Shown here in pieces: positions 26,720 through 35,439 of a DNA stretch of 64,000 nucleotides. A model generated the notes under the pieces. The model was not told where the DNA came from. It saw nothing but the letters and a program-made list of their open reading frames with translations, and ran no database searches. Each line of letters starts with the position of its first letter. The first letter of the stretch is position 1. Origin of the DNA: Candidatus Methanoperedens sp. (GTDB taxonomy: Archaea; Halobacteriota; Methanosarcinia; Methanosarcinales; Methanoperedenaceae); NCBI GenBank assembly GCA_027460525.1, contig JAPZAS010000021.1:1-64000 (forward strand). The letters are read 5' to 3'. Position numbers and translations under genes: made by a program.

Positions 26720-26766
26720 TGAGATACAGCAGTGTATCTCAAGTAATGCATTTGTAACAACAAATG
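26720..26766. promoter_or_regulatory. Two perfect inverted repeats upstream of the cupredoxin fusion gene
   Basis: TGAGATAC at 26720-26727 pairs with GTATCTCA at 26734-26741, and CATTTGT at 26749-26755 pairs with ACAAATG at 26760-26766. Both end about 30 bases before the start codon at 26799. They may be operators or RNA hairpins in the leader. The rest of the 294-base gap holds nothing else I can support. Confidence 0.45.
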
Positions 26767-26798
26767 ATCAGGGTTTAGTAGAACAGGGAGGGATTAGT

Positions 26799-29111
26799 AT
26801 GAGTAAAAATAAGGCGGCTATTTTGTTTTTTACGACAATAATAGTCATTGCAGCCATAGGTATGGTATCTGGAAAGCCAGATGCGATGGTAAAAAATACG
26901 ACATGGAATGTGATAGCAGGCGGGCAAACTAAAGACATGGCAATACAGGGAATGGCTTTCTATCCCGGGATAATTATTATCAATGTTGGAGATACCATTA
27001 AATGGAAAATTGGAGGAAATTTCCACACTATAAGTTTCTTGTCCGGGCAGGCACCACCGCCGGCAGGTAGTCCAGAATCATTAGCCCCTAACGGAAGTTC
27101 GGAATATAATGGAACAGGATTTGTAAGTTCAGGAATCCTGTCAACAGGGGGTATCTATTCGCTGAAATTCACTGAACCCGGAGTATTTTCATATAGTTGT
27201 TTAATCCATCCGGGAATGCAGGGCATCGTCATTGTACAGCCATCCGGAAGCAAATATCCTTTTACACAGAAAGAATACAATAATCAGGGCGAGACGGATC
27301 TGCAAAAAGACATAGATGTTGGAAGAGAATTGGCAGATAAAGTGAAACATATGGTGACATCATCCCCAGGACCTGATAATACGACTATGTGGAAGATATT
27401 TATCGATATTCCATTACCGGAAATGGTTAATGTAAATATAAAAAAAATAAATTCTTCCCATGTAAAAGGAAAGGCAACCCTGGACATGATAAGTCCTGTG
27501 GATCTTAATGTCAAAATAGATGTTACCGGATTAGAACCAAATAGTAATAATCCTTCAAATATCAAGATAGGAAGCTGTGATATGCCTGGTTCAACAGTAT
27601 TTTCGCTTGGTGATATCACAGCAGACTCAAATGGCAAGGCATCATTTATGACAGACATTACCGTTCCTCCTGGATCCGGAATAATGAATAGAGGCTGGAT
27701 TGTTTCAATAGACAACGGTATTAAGACGGTTGCTTGCGGTGATGTTGTAAAACATGATGCAGCCTACCTGAGATTTACTCCGGATACGCTGAAGATTAAC
27801 CAGGGAGATAATGTAAATTGGACTCAACTTAATCCTATGGAGATACATACAGTATCGTTCCTGGCAGCCGGCCAGACTCCTCCTGAATTCTTGCTTCCGG
27901 GCTTTAATATAAATCCTGTAGCAGCGGGTCCTTCTGGAGTTGATGGCTATAATGGAAGTGGATTTTATAACTCAGGAATATTAATTCCAGGAGCAACCTA
28001 CAATCTCACATTCACCGAACCGGGTGACTTTAAATATCTATGCCTTATCCACGATGAAATGAAGATGATGGGTGAGGTAGTTGTGAAGCCGCCCAAAGAA
28101 AGCGCCTCAAAGCATTATCGCCAGACTAATCTTGTCTCTGACGTCCCGGGTCTGGCGAAAATTACCGATCCCAACCTCGTGAACTCCTGGGGCATTGCGC
28201 ATCCCCCAGCGGGTCCATGGTGGGTTGCAGACAATGGGGTGGGCGTTTCAACCCTGTACAACGGAACAGGCGTCCCTTTCCCTGTAGGTAGTCCGCGGAT
28301 CGTTACAATCCCTCCGCCCACAGGTGGGAGCGGTCCAGCAACCCCGACAGGAATCGTTTTCAATAACGATTCGGATTTCAACGTAACACCTGGCAATGCC
28401 TCCAGGTTCATTTTCGTAACCGAAGATGGGACAGTATCGGCCTGGAACCCGACAGTCGATCTCCACAATGCTATTCTTAAAGTGGACAACTCGCCTGCCG
28501 CCGTTTACAAGGGCGTGACCATTGCGAAGAAAGGCAACGCGAATTTCCTCTACGTCGCAAACTTCCGCGGCGGAACTGTTGACGTATTTGACACAAACTT
28601 CACTCCCGTCACGCTGGGCGCAGGCGCTTTTATGGACACAAAAATTCCTGCGGGCTTTGCCCCCTTCAATGTGCAAAATATTAATGGCAAGATATTCGTT
28701 ACCTTTGCCAAGCAGGATCCCCAGAAGCATGATAACCTGAACGGCCACGGTCTTGGTTTCGTAGTTATGTTTGACCCGGATGGAAATCTGCTGATGCGAT
28801 TGAAACATGGGAATTGGATGGATGCACCCTGGGGTATAACGCTTGCACCCTCAGATTTCGGCAAGTTCAGCGAAGATTTGCTGGTTGGCAATTTCGGAAG
28901 CGGACAGATTGCCGCCTTTGATCCTGAAAAAGGGAACTTCCAGGGCTTTCTGAAAGGTCTTGATGGCAAGCCTGTTGTTATAGACGGGCTCTGGGGTTTG
29001 GGCTTTGGCAACGGCGCAACTGCAGGGCCGGTTAATACCCTGTTCTTTGCAGCGGGAATCAACGATGAGCAACATGGTCTCTTTGGAACCATTACACCGG
29101 TCAACAAATAG
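26799..29111 (+). CDS. Secreted protein: two cupredoxin domains fused to a TIGR03118-type domain
   Basis: 770 residues. Signal peptide or membrane anchor at 6-24. Cupredoxin 1 has ligands His76, Cys134, His137 and Met140 (SCLIHPGMQG). A linker domain at about 160-310 (DLNVKIDVTGL, SMPGSTVF-like) follows. Cupredoxin 2 has His350, Cys415, His418 and a Met at 421-424. From about 439 (YRQTNLVSDVPGLA) it becomes a TIGR03118-like beta-propeller-type domain (NSWGIAHPPAGPWWVADNGVG). GGGAGGG precedes the ATG. DNA before about 28,090 is AT-rich with archaeal-style codons, while the part after it is visibly GC-richer, suggesting that the C-terminal domain was acquired separately. An electron-transfer or surface role is likely; the reaction is unknown. 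Confidence 0.85.
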   Translation: MSKNKAAILFFTTIIVIAAIGMVSGKPDAMVKNTTWNVIAGGQTKDMAIQGMAFYPGIIIINVGDTIKWKIGGNFHTISFLSGQAPPPAGSPESLAPNGSSEYNGTGFVSSGILSTGGIYSLKFTEPGVFSYSCLIHPGMQGIVIVQPSGSKYPFTQKEYNNQGETDLQKDIDVGRELADKVKHMVTSSPGPDNTTMWKIFIDIPLPEMVNVNIKKINSSHVKGKATLDMISPVDLNVKIDVTGLEPNSNNPSNIKIGSCDMPGSTVFSLGDITADSNGKASFMTDITVPPGSGIMNRGWIVSIDNGIKTVACGDVVKHDAAYLRFTPDTLKINQGDNVNWTQLNPMEIHTVSFLAAGQTPPEFLLPGFNINPVAAGPSGVDGYNGSGFYNSGILIPGATYNLTFTEPGDFKYLCLIHDEMKMMGEVVVKPPKESASKHYRQTNLVSDVPGLAKITDPNLVNSWGIAHPPAGPWWVADNGVGVSTLYNGTGVPFPVGSPRIVTIPPPTGGSGPATPTGIVFNNDSDFNVTPGNASRFIFVTEDGTVSAWNPTVDLHNAILKVDNSPAAVYKGVTIAKKGNANFLYVANFRGGTVDVFDTNFTPVTLGAGAFMDTKIPAGFAPFNVQNINGKIFVTFAKQDPQKHDNLNGHGLGFVVMFDPDGNLLMRLKHGNWMDAPWGITLAPSDFGKFSEDLLVGNFGSGQIAAFDPEKGNFQGFLKGLDGKPVVIDGLWGLGFGNGATAGPVNTLFFAAGINDEQHGLFGTITPVNK

Positions 29112-29151
29112 AACGAAGACCAGGATTGACCCAGAGTAAGCAGTTAGAGGA

Positions 29152-29175
29152 AGAGAGCGCGAAAGGCTGCTCTCT
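29152..29175 (+). terminator. Hairpin after the cupredoxin fusion gene
   Basis: AGAGAGC (29152-29158) and GCTCTCT (29169-29175) form a seven-base stem with a ten-base loop, 40 bases after the stop codon. No T-run follows, so its role as terminator is tentative. Confidence 0.35.
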
Positions 29176-29188
29176 CCCAATTGATAAA

Positions 29189-29250
29189 TTGAAATGTCCG
29201 GAGCTACATATCGGCGTTGGAGGAGTCTGACATGTCTGTGGACATTTCAA
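29189..29250. repeat. 11-bp inverted repeat, 40 bp apart
   Basis: TTGAAATGTCC at 29189-29199 is perfectly complementary to GGACATTTCAA at 29240-29250. The arms and spacing look like a miniature element's ends or a remnant of an insertion sequence. Confidence 0.5.
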
Positions 29251-29485
29251 CTAATTTTCAGCCTCGTTCAGATTCTCATCACTTTCCAGAGCATTAAATC
29301 CCCAACCTGCAGCACCGACCGCCGTTTTCGAAAAGCGGGGCATCAATGCGATGCTCGAGGGTTTAAGGTTTCTGTCATTTTTCTTATTTGTTAAGCTTAA
29401 ATTCAGGCGCAGTATTCAGTTCAGGGAAGTCGATCAGTATCTTGGCGTACTCTCGCAATCTAAAAATCGACTTTATCTACCCTGA
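29232..29485 (+). pseudogene. Frameshifted small gene remnant
   Basis: GGAGGAG at 29219-29225 sits six bases before an ATG at 29232, which opens MSVDISTNFQPRSDSHHFPEH and stops at 29295. Shifting frame at about 29291 gives a continuous ALNPQPAAPTAVFEKRG... to a stop at 29483, including MLEGLRFLSFFLFVKLKF and QYLGVLSQSKNRLYLP. The good ribosome-binding site plus a second open frame suggests a broken gene, perhaps from a mobile element. The family is not recognised. Confidence 0.3.
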
Positions 29486-29487
29486 AC
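29419..29487. repeat. Nested inverted repeat
   Basis: GTTCAGGG (29419-29426) pairs with CCCTGAAC (29480-29487), and inside it AGTCGAT (29428-29434) pairs with ATCGACT (29466-29472). The result is a long interrupted stem immediately downstream of the PH-domain gene on the other strand. It could be a shared terminator or the end of a decayed element. Confidence 0.45.
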
Positions 29488-29496
29488 TTAATCACC

Positions 29497-30096
29497 TTAA
29501 TTTCCAGAAGATTTTTCCATTAGTTCTCTAATCTTAACTAATTCATCAAGAATCTTCAAGTTAATTTCTTCTTCGTAAGTTCCTACTGCCAGGGGTTTTT
29601 TGCCTCTCACAAATCCCATTATTAACTCTCTTAAATCCTCAAATTGTTCCATTCCTTCTATTCTTATTTCGGCTAACATACCTCCACCACCTGATTGGCC
29701 TGAATAGCCTGCAGTTTGAATTTTGATCGATGCTATTCCAAAACTTCTTGAAACAGGACCTTGAACAATATCGATATTGGTTATTCTGTTGTAAGGCACA
29801 ATTCCTGTGTTTTTGAACCATACCCCTCTTCTCCAAACGATTTCATTTTGAGTAAGTTTGTAAAGCATCGTATCGTAGTATTTTGGGATCCAGTAGGATA
29901 CGAATATCAAAATAGCAAGAATAGGTATTAAATAGCCTACCATTACTATAAATGGGGCAAAAAGTAAAAAAACAGGAATATACCATGGTAAAATACCAAA
30001 GACAATTGCTAACAATAAATAAACGTAATAGAGCTTTTTAAATTGTGGAGCTGGTCTAAATTCTTCACCGATTTTTATTTTTTGAAGTTCTCTCAT
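29497..30096 (-). CDS. Bacterial-type PH domain membrane protein (YdbS/DUF304-like)
   Basis: 199 residues. Two adjacent membrane helices at about 24-70 are followed by a bPH2 domain (KLTQNEIVWRRGVWFKNTGIVPYNRITNIDIVQGPVSRSFGIASIKIQTAG), the standard layout of the YdbS-like family. The C-terminal helix EEINLKILDELVKIRELMEKS may be a short coiled coil. Function is unknown. It is a single gene in unusually AT-rich DNA; the 319 bases upstream (30097-30415) contain no gene I can support. Confidence 0.8.
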   Translation of the reverse strand: MRELQKIKIGEEFRPAPQFKKLYYVYLLLAIVFGILPWYIPVFLLFAPFIVMVGYLIPILAILIFVSYWIPKYYDTMLYKLTQNEIVWRRGVWFKNTGIVPYNRITNIDIVQGPVSRSFGIASIKIQTAGYSGQSGGGGMLAEIRIEGMEQFEDLRELIMGFVRGKKPLAVGTYEEEINLKILDELVKIRELMEKSSGN

Positions 30097-30415
30097 GTTA
30101 GTTCACCTTTTGCTTTCCTTCGCCTCAAAAGCAAGTTTTGGGAATCTCATTGACATATTGCTCAACTTTTCCATATACTACCCCCTCATTTCTTTTAATT
30201 CCATAGTGTTAAAAGGACTTATAATTTTCCTCTCAAAAATGTGCGCCTATTTTAATATAATTAAATAAGGTTGTTTTGTATATCTATTACCTTAGTAATG
30301 TTCATGCGCAGAGGATTATAATTTAAGAGATAACATTAAATAACAACTCCCTACCCACAGACTTTATGCTGCAAAACATAGGTTTAATGATTGTTGATAT
30401 TAGTAATAGTGTTTT

Positions 30416-30802
30416 ATGAATCCGAAGGAAATCGTGAATACAAGCGAAGCGCCAAATGCTATTGGCCCTTACTCACAAGCTATCAAGGTTAATAAAATGG
30501 TCTATCTGTCAGGTCAGATCGGAATCGACCCTAAGACTCAACAGTTCATTGATGGTGATGTAGAGACCCAGACAAAAAGAGTTCTTGATAACCTGAAAGC
30601 TGTTATTGAAGCATCGGGGAGCAGCCTTGAAAGTGTGGTCAAGACAACTATTTATCTAACAGATATTAATGATTTTTCAAAAGTGAACGAGATTTATGCG
30701 TCTTATTTTTCTTTGGGCAAGCCTGCCCGTTCTACTGTGTGTGTTACAAAGCTTCCAAAAAACGCAAAGATAGAGATTGATGCGATTGCAGAGATTATTT
30801 GA
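30416..30802 (+). CDS. ridA: RidA/YjgF family enamine/imine deaminase
   Basis: 128 residues of the usual RidA length, with IGPYSQAIKVNKMVYLSGQIGIDPKTQ at the N-terminus and KPARSTVCVTKLPKNAKIEIDAIA at the C-terminus, including the conserved Arg of the active site. The family hydrolyses reactive enamines made by PLP enzymes. It stands alone and converges on bioD, 13 bases away; the neighbouring PLP enzyme bioF is probably coincidental. Confidence 0.93.
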   Translation: MNPKEIVNTSEAPNAIGPYSQAIKVNKMVYLSGQIGIDPKTQQFIDGDVETQTKRVLDNLKAVIEASGSSLESVVKTTIYLTDINDFSKVNEIYASYFSLGKPARSTVCVTKLPKNAKIEIDAIAEII

Positions 30803-30815
30803 AATGGGAATTTCC

Positions 30816-31529
30816 TTAAATCGAAAGGAAGGAAATGATTTTTTCTATATCAACATTCTTTTCCACTAACGATACAATATTTCCGTGACTTCCGCCCTCC
30901 ACATTTATTTTCGTATCGTGTGGGATAATCCCAAGTATATGGACTCCGGTAAGTTCTGTTATTATCCCTGGGTTTGTTTCCTCGACTTTTCCACCCCGGT
31001 AATTGTTTACAATCACCCCGATCACAGGTATCCCCCAGTTCTTTGCATGCTCGATGGTAAGAAAGGTATGATTTATTGTACCAAGTCCTGCGCGGGAAAC
31101 GATTATAGCAGGAGTGCCAAGGCTGGTTATCAGGTCTGAAATGAGGATTCTATTTTTCAAGGGCACTGCAATTCCACCCGCGCCTTCCACAATCACGATG
31201 TCATGGCGCCTCCCAAGTTCCTGATAAGCATTGTTGATGAGTTCGAGGTCCACAGGCTTTCCCTCAATTTCTGCAGCAACGCTTGGCGCCAGCGCCTCTT
31301 TCAAAAGTACGGGGCATACCAATTCTGGCTCATCGCACGTGTCCAGAACTTTCATCAGGAACTCTGCATCCTGGGAATACAGCCTGCCGTTTCTTTCCAT
31401 GGCGCCGCTCTGTACGGGTTTCATCACCCCGACGCTGTACCCCCTCTTTTCCAAAGCCCCAGCCAGTCCGGCAGCCACAGCGGTTTTCCCGACGCCGGTG
31501 TCGGTTCCTGTTATAAATATCCCTGTCAT
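30816..31529 (-). CDS. bioD: Dethiobiotin synthetase
   Basis: 237 residues with the P-loop GTDTGVGKTAVAAGLAGAL, the MKPVQSGA substrate motif and VEGAGGIAVPL. It closes the ureido ring of dethiobiotin from 7,8-diaminopelargonate, CO2 and ATP. Last gene of the biotin operon; it overlaps bioF by four bases. Confidence 0.95.
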   Translation of the reverse strand: MTGIFITGTDTGVGKTAVAAGLAGALEKRGYSVGVMKPVQSGAMERNGRLYSQDAEFLMKVLDTCDEPELVCPVLLKEALAPSVAAEIEGKPVDLELINNAYQELGRRHDIVIVEGAGGIAVPLKNRILISDLITSLGTPAIIVSRAGLGTINHTFLTIEHAKNWGIPVIGVIVNNYRGGKVEETNPGIITELTGVHILGIIPHDTKINVEGGSHGNIVSLVEKNVDIEKIISFLSI

Positions 31530-32683
31530 GAAAGATCGAACTTTTCCTTGATTATGGAAATGGCAAGAAGTGCCTCTGCTATATCCACTTCGCTATGGGT
31601 AGCCATGAGTGAAGTCCTGATCCGTCCTTTGCCCTGTGGCACGGTTGGAGGGCGTATCCCCTGTGCGAAAACGCCGAGCCTCAGAAGCTCGCTGGCTGCT
31701 TTTACAGTCTCCTCTGTACCCCCTGTCATGAGAGGAATAATCTGGGTCTCGCTCGTAATGGTAATTCCCATGTCTTTGAGCCCTTTTTTATAGATAGCGG
31801 TATTCCTCCAGAGTTTTTCAGCGGGATTCTCCTCCTCGATGACATCTATGGCAGCCTTTGCAGCAGCAACAGCAGGCGGGGGGAGTGCGGTTGAATAGAT
31901 GAACGCTCTTGCCTTGTTTCGAAGATAATCGATCAATTCACCACTTCCTGCCACGTAGCCGCCGATGCTTGCAAGCGCTTTGCTTAATGTCCCCATGTTT
32001 ATATCCACATCCACGTTAAAATAATCTGGCGTGCCCCTTTTGTGTTTTCCAAGAACGCCCGTGGCATGGGCATCGTCCACCATGACCATAGCATCGTATT
32101 TTTTCGCAAGCTCGGAAATCTCTGGCAAAGGAGCTACATCGCCATCCATGCTGAAGATGCCGTCTGTGACTATCAGTTTTTTTTTGTGTTTCGAATTGCG
32201 AAGCTGGTTTTCTACGTATGCCGTATCCTTGTGGGGATAGACCGCCACGTCGGCTCGGCTCAGCCTGCATCCATCGATTATGCTTGCATGGTTTCGCTCA
32301 TCGCTCAGGATAAGGTCGCCTTTTCCTGCTATCGCCGCGATCGTTCCGATATTTGCCATGTATCCCGTGCTGAAAACGATGGCATCCTCCGTGCCTTTGA
32401 ATTTCGCTATTCTCTCCTCCAGCCTGCCGTACAGCTCATGGTTGCCGGTGGTAAGGCGCGAGCCTCCAGAACCTGTGCCGTAGTGCTCCACTGCCTCAAA
32501 GGCTGCCTTTTTTACTTTGGGGTGATTGGTTAATCCCAGGTAGTTGTTGGAGGAGAGAAGTATGAGTTCCTTTCCATCTTGTCTTATCCTTGGCGTCTGC
32601 GCGCTTTCGATTGTGCTGAGGCTTCGATACAATCCCTTCTTTTTTAGCTCCTCAAGCTCGCCTGCAAGCCACTTCATCTTCAT
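31526..32683 (-). CDS. bioF: 8-Amino-7-oxononanoate synthase
   Basis: 385 residues of the alpha-oxoamine synthase family: SSNNYLGLTNHPKV, GTGSGGSRLTTGNHELY, DDAHATGVLGKHKRG and NMGTLSKALASIGGY, where the Lys binds PLP. It condenses pimeloyl-CoA with alanine to give the amino-oxononanoate used by the next enzyme. It overlaps bioU and bioD by four bases each. Confidence 0.94.
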   Translation of the reverse strand: MKMKWLAGELEELKKKGLYRSLSTIESAQTPRIRQDGKELILLSSNNYLGLTNHPKVKKAAFEAVEHYGTGSGGSRLTTGNHELYGRLEERIAKFKGTEDAIVFSTGYMANIGTIAAIAGKGDLILSDERNHASIIDGCRLSRADVAVYPHKDTAYVENQLRNSKHKKKLIVTDGIFSMDGDVAPLPEISELAKKYDAMVMVDDAHATGVLGKHKRGTPDYFNVDVDINMGTLSKALASIGGYVAGSGELIDYLRNKARAFIYSTALPPPAVAAAKAAIDVIEEENPAEKLWRNTAIYKKGLKDMGITITSETQIIPLMTGGTEETVKAASELLRLGVFAQGIRPPTVPQGKGRIRTSLMATHSEVDIAEALLAISIIKEKFDLS

Positions 32684-33681
32684 TGCACAAATCTCGGCAT
32701 AATCTCAGCCGACCCGAAAACCCCGTATATGCCGCGGAGATGGAACTCAAGTCCTGCTTTCATCCAGCCAAGGGCTGGTCCTACGACGTTGGCAGCCATC
32801 GTGCTCTCATCCCCGAGAATGAACCTGTGGCTTGAAATAGCGCCGTCAAAAGTCCTGCCCGTCAGGGTCATTGTGGTGCTTACAGGCTTTCTGGGATTCC
32901 GCGTATCCACCACGCCGCCGACTTTTACTTTTTCCCGCGATACAATTCCTGCCCTCTCAAGAAGTACATCATCCGCATGCTCCATACTGCCAAGATGGAG
33001 TATGCCTCTTCTCCTGTCGAGTTCTTCTTTAATCTGTGCGCAGGTCATGCTTGCTGCTTTTTCAAGGTTGAATCCCTCAAGGTGCGCAATATCCTCGCGT
33101 ATCGTTGCGCGATACGATTCCCAGTTATCTACTCCCACGCCGAAGTTGATGTCCACGCTCATCACTTCCATAAAGGAATTTGCCGCTATCGCAGCGGCGC
33201 ACGTAAGCAAGCCTGGCGTGGCGCCCGCACCTGTGATGTATGTGATTCCGGCGTCCTTTAACTGGCTGTCCAGCCCGAAAATCATCTCCACTGCCTGCGA
33301 GCGTTTCAGTGCGTCCACCATTACACCGTTGTAACCGTGCCCGGCAAACCTCAACGCAACCTGAGGGATAAACTCGTTTGTGAGGTTTGGAAGAGCAATA
33401 AAAATACCGTCAAAACCATCTGAATTTTTAATCATTGAGCCTATTGCATCGTCAGTTTTCTCGCCGATATCCCCTGGTTTTTTATTCTCAAGGCTCTTCG
33501 GGTCTATGCCATCAGGATCAATCAGGCAGCCGCTTTTATCTGCTATGGCTACAAGTTTCATCTCCTTTTTCCCTGCAATCATTTTTGCAGCCGCCATTCC
33601 AAGACCGCCTGCTCCCAGAACTGCGATATTAGCTTTACTTGCGGCTCTTCCTCTTGTTTTCATTATCTGCTGCTGTTTCAT
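32680..33681 (-). CDS. bioU: BioU-like suicide enzyme, (S)-8-amino-7-oxononanoate to diaminopelargonate
   Basis: 333 residues of the saccharopine-dehydrogenase-like fold, with the Rossmann NIAVLGAGGLGMAAAKMI at the N-terminus. Known BioU proteins of cyanobacteria and haloarchaea give up an active-site lysine amino group to make 7,8-diaminopelargonate in place of the transaminase BioA. Lys126 in VMVDALKRSQA lies where BioU uses its donor lysine (Lys124 in Synechocystis). The gene is in the middle of the biotin operon, between bioW and bioF, and no bioA is present. The functional call is therefore from context plus fold and remains an inference. Confidence 0.78.
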   Translation of the reverse strand: MKQQQIMKTRGRAASKANIAVLGAGGLGMAAAKMIAGKKEMKLVAIADKSGCLIDPDGIDPKSLENKKPGDIGEKTDDAIGSMIKNSDGFDGIFIALPNLTNEFIPQVALRFAGHGYNGVMVDALKRSQAVEMIFGLDSQLKDAGITYITGAGATPGLLTCAAAIAANSFMEVMSVDINFGVGVDNWESYRATIREDIAHLEGFNLEKAASMTCAQIKEELDRRRGILHLGSMEHADDVLLERAGIVSREKVKVGGVVDTRNPRKPVSTTMTLTGRTFDGAISSHRFILGDESTMAANVVGPALGWMKAGLEFHLRGIYGVFGSAEIMPRFVQ

Positions 33682-33690
33682 ATTATCCTC

Positions 33691-34467
33691 CTATATTTTT
33701 ACGGTAAGCTCCTTTATTCCGCCGAACTTATTGACAAGGACAGGAGCTTTCTCCATTTCATGAATGTAACTATCAAGGTCTATACCGTCCACGAAAAACA
33801 CCCTCCCCCCGCGGGAATCTCCTTCGGGTTTCAGATGCGGGATGCGCACATAGCCGATCTTCGAAGCAACATAACCTGCTGTATAGGACGGGTCATCAGA
33901 CCAGCACAGTTCGGCAATGTTCCCATTTACCGAGGCAACTTTTGTGGCTAGCACAAGCGCCTCGCTAATATAAGCGTAATATGATGACAATCCGGCATCC
34001 TTGATAGAACGCGCAAGTTCTGCAGAGGCTTCCTCTGTAATATCCATGCGTGATGCTCTTATGCCTCGATATTTGTCAGGCTCAAGCCGCTCCCCGCTCA
34101 TATTCATTATCATTGCCCCCCTCATGCTCTCCCCGCCAGCAGCACCGTTTCCAAGGAGGGTTATTGCCTTTTCTATGCAGAAAAGAGGTATCCCAAGAGA
34201 TAACAACAGCTTTCCTGCAAGTGCCCTGCCTTCTGCAGCATTCCTGACATGCGTTAAAATAAGCGGTAACGAGGTTATGTTTTTGATGGGAATCTTTAAT
34301 TCTTCAAGAGATATATTTATAAAATCCGGTTTTCCTTTTTCGTGAGAAAGAGCCCTGTCTATCAGCGACTGCGCAGCAGAAAATATTTCATGGTCACCGG
34401 TTATCCGCTCCGCCCCAGATATGTGTTTTCCATCTTTTTCCGCCCTCATTCTAACGCTGTACATCAA
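33691..34467 (-). CDS. bioW: 6-Carboxyhexanoate-CoA ligase (pimeloyl-CoA synthetase)
   Basis: 258 residues. YSVRMRAEKDGKHISGAERI is the BioW signature, RGIRASRMDIT and GRVFFVDGIDLDSYIHEME are other conserved stretches. It activates free pimelate with CoA and ATP to start biotin synthesis, so this organism must have a source of pimelate. It overlaps bioB by four bases and is nine bases from bioU. Confidence 0.93.
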   Translation of the reverse strand: MMYSVRMRAEKDGKHISGAERITGDHEIFSAAQSLIDRALSHEKGKPDFINISLEELKIPIKNITSLPLILTHVRNAAEGRALAGKLLLSLGIPLFCIEKAITLLGNGAAGGESMRGAMIMNMSGERLEPDKYRGIRASRMDITEEASAELARSIKDAGLSSYYAYISEALVLATKVASVNGNIAELCWSDDPSYTAGYVASKIGYVRIPHLKPEGDSRGGRVFFVDGIDLDSYIHEMEKAPVLVNKFGGIKELTVKI

Positions 34468-35432
34468 ACGCCTCCGGGAACAAGTCCAAGGTCACGAATC
34501 ATACGGATATCCTCACTGGGAACTCTGCCCGGGGTTGTGAGATAGTTGCCCAAGAGCAACCCGTTGGCGCCGGAAAGCAGGCAGAGGCACTGGAGGTCTC
34601 TCAGGTTCTTTTCCCTGCCACCGGCCACACGTATATTTTTTTGAGGAAGGACGAGGCGGAAAACCGCGATTGTTTTGAGCACTTCCATCGGCGTTATCGG
34701 CACTGCGCAGGAAAGAGGTGTCCCAGCTATGGGATTAAGGATATTGATTGGTATGGAATCGACATCTATATCACGAAGCATGAAGCCAAGCTCGATTCGG
34801 TCGCGTATGGATTCTCCCATCCCTATTATCCCGCCGCAACAGACCTCAAGCCCCGCATTTTTTGCTATATTTACAGTTCGTATTTTTTCATCGTATGAGT
34901 GCGTGGTGCAGATATTCCTGAAAAAGCTCTCGGAAGTCTCAAGATTGTGATGTATCCTTATAACGCCTGCGTTTTTAAGCGCGTTAGCACTTTCTTCGGT
35001 GAGCATCCCGAGGGAAACGCAGATGGATAATCTTGTCTCTTTCCGTATTCTCCTTATGGCGCTCGATATACGTTCAAAATCCTGGTCGTCAGCCTCTTTT
35101 CCGCTTGTAACAATGCAGAATCTCGCCGCACCTTCGTCCTGCATCATCAAAGCCATATCAAGAATTTCCTCCTCATCCATCAGGGGATGAGGGGTTACCT
35201 CAGCGTCGTTATGTGCAGACTGGGCGCAGAATTTGCAATCCTCGGGGCAAAGACCGCACTTTGCATTGACAATCGAGCAGAGGTCAACCCTGTCGCCGAG
35301 CTTTGAGCGCACGCTGTTGGCTAAGGAAAAAAGCTCCATGCATTCGCTGCCATGGAGATTCATGAGCGCCACGGCTTCTGGAAAGTTTATGGGGTCGCCG
35401 TTTTCGAGTTTTGATCTGACGTTTTGGAGCAT
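34464..35432 (-). CDS. bioB: Biotin synthase
   Basis: 322 residues of the radical SAM family; CGLCPEDCKFCAQS gives the C-x3-C-x2-C cluster ligands, and the downstream Cys residues (FCIVTSG, EVCCGGIIGMGE) and the Arg in RVAGGREKNL are in place for the second cluster. It inserts sulfur into dethiobiotin. First gene of bioB-W-U-F-D, with a BirA-type operator directly upstream. No clear ribosome-binding site precedes the ATG, so translation may be leaderless. Confidence 0.96.
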   Translation of the reverse strand: MLQNVRSKLENGDPINFPEAVALMNLHGSECMELFSLANSVRSKLGDRVDLCSIVNAKCGLCPEDCKFCAQSAHNDAEVTPHPLMDEEEILDMALMMQDEGAARFCIVTSGKEADDQDFERISSAIRRIRKETRLSICVSLGMLTEESANALKNAGVIRIHHNLETSESFFRNICTTHSYDEKIRTVNIAKNAGLEVCCGGIIGMGESIRDRIELGFMLRDIDVDSIPINILNPIAGTPLSCAVPITPMEVLKTIAVFRLVLPQKNIRVAGGREKNLRDLQCLCLLSGANGLLLGNYLTTPGRVPSEDIRMIRDLGLVPGGV

Positions 35433-35439
35433 AATTTTG

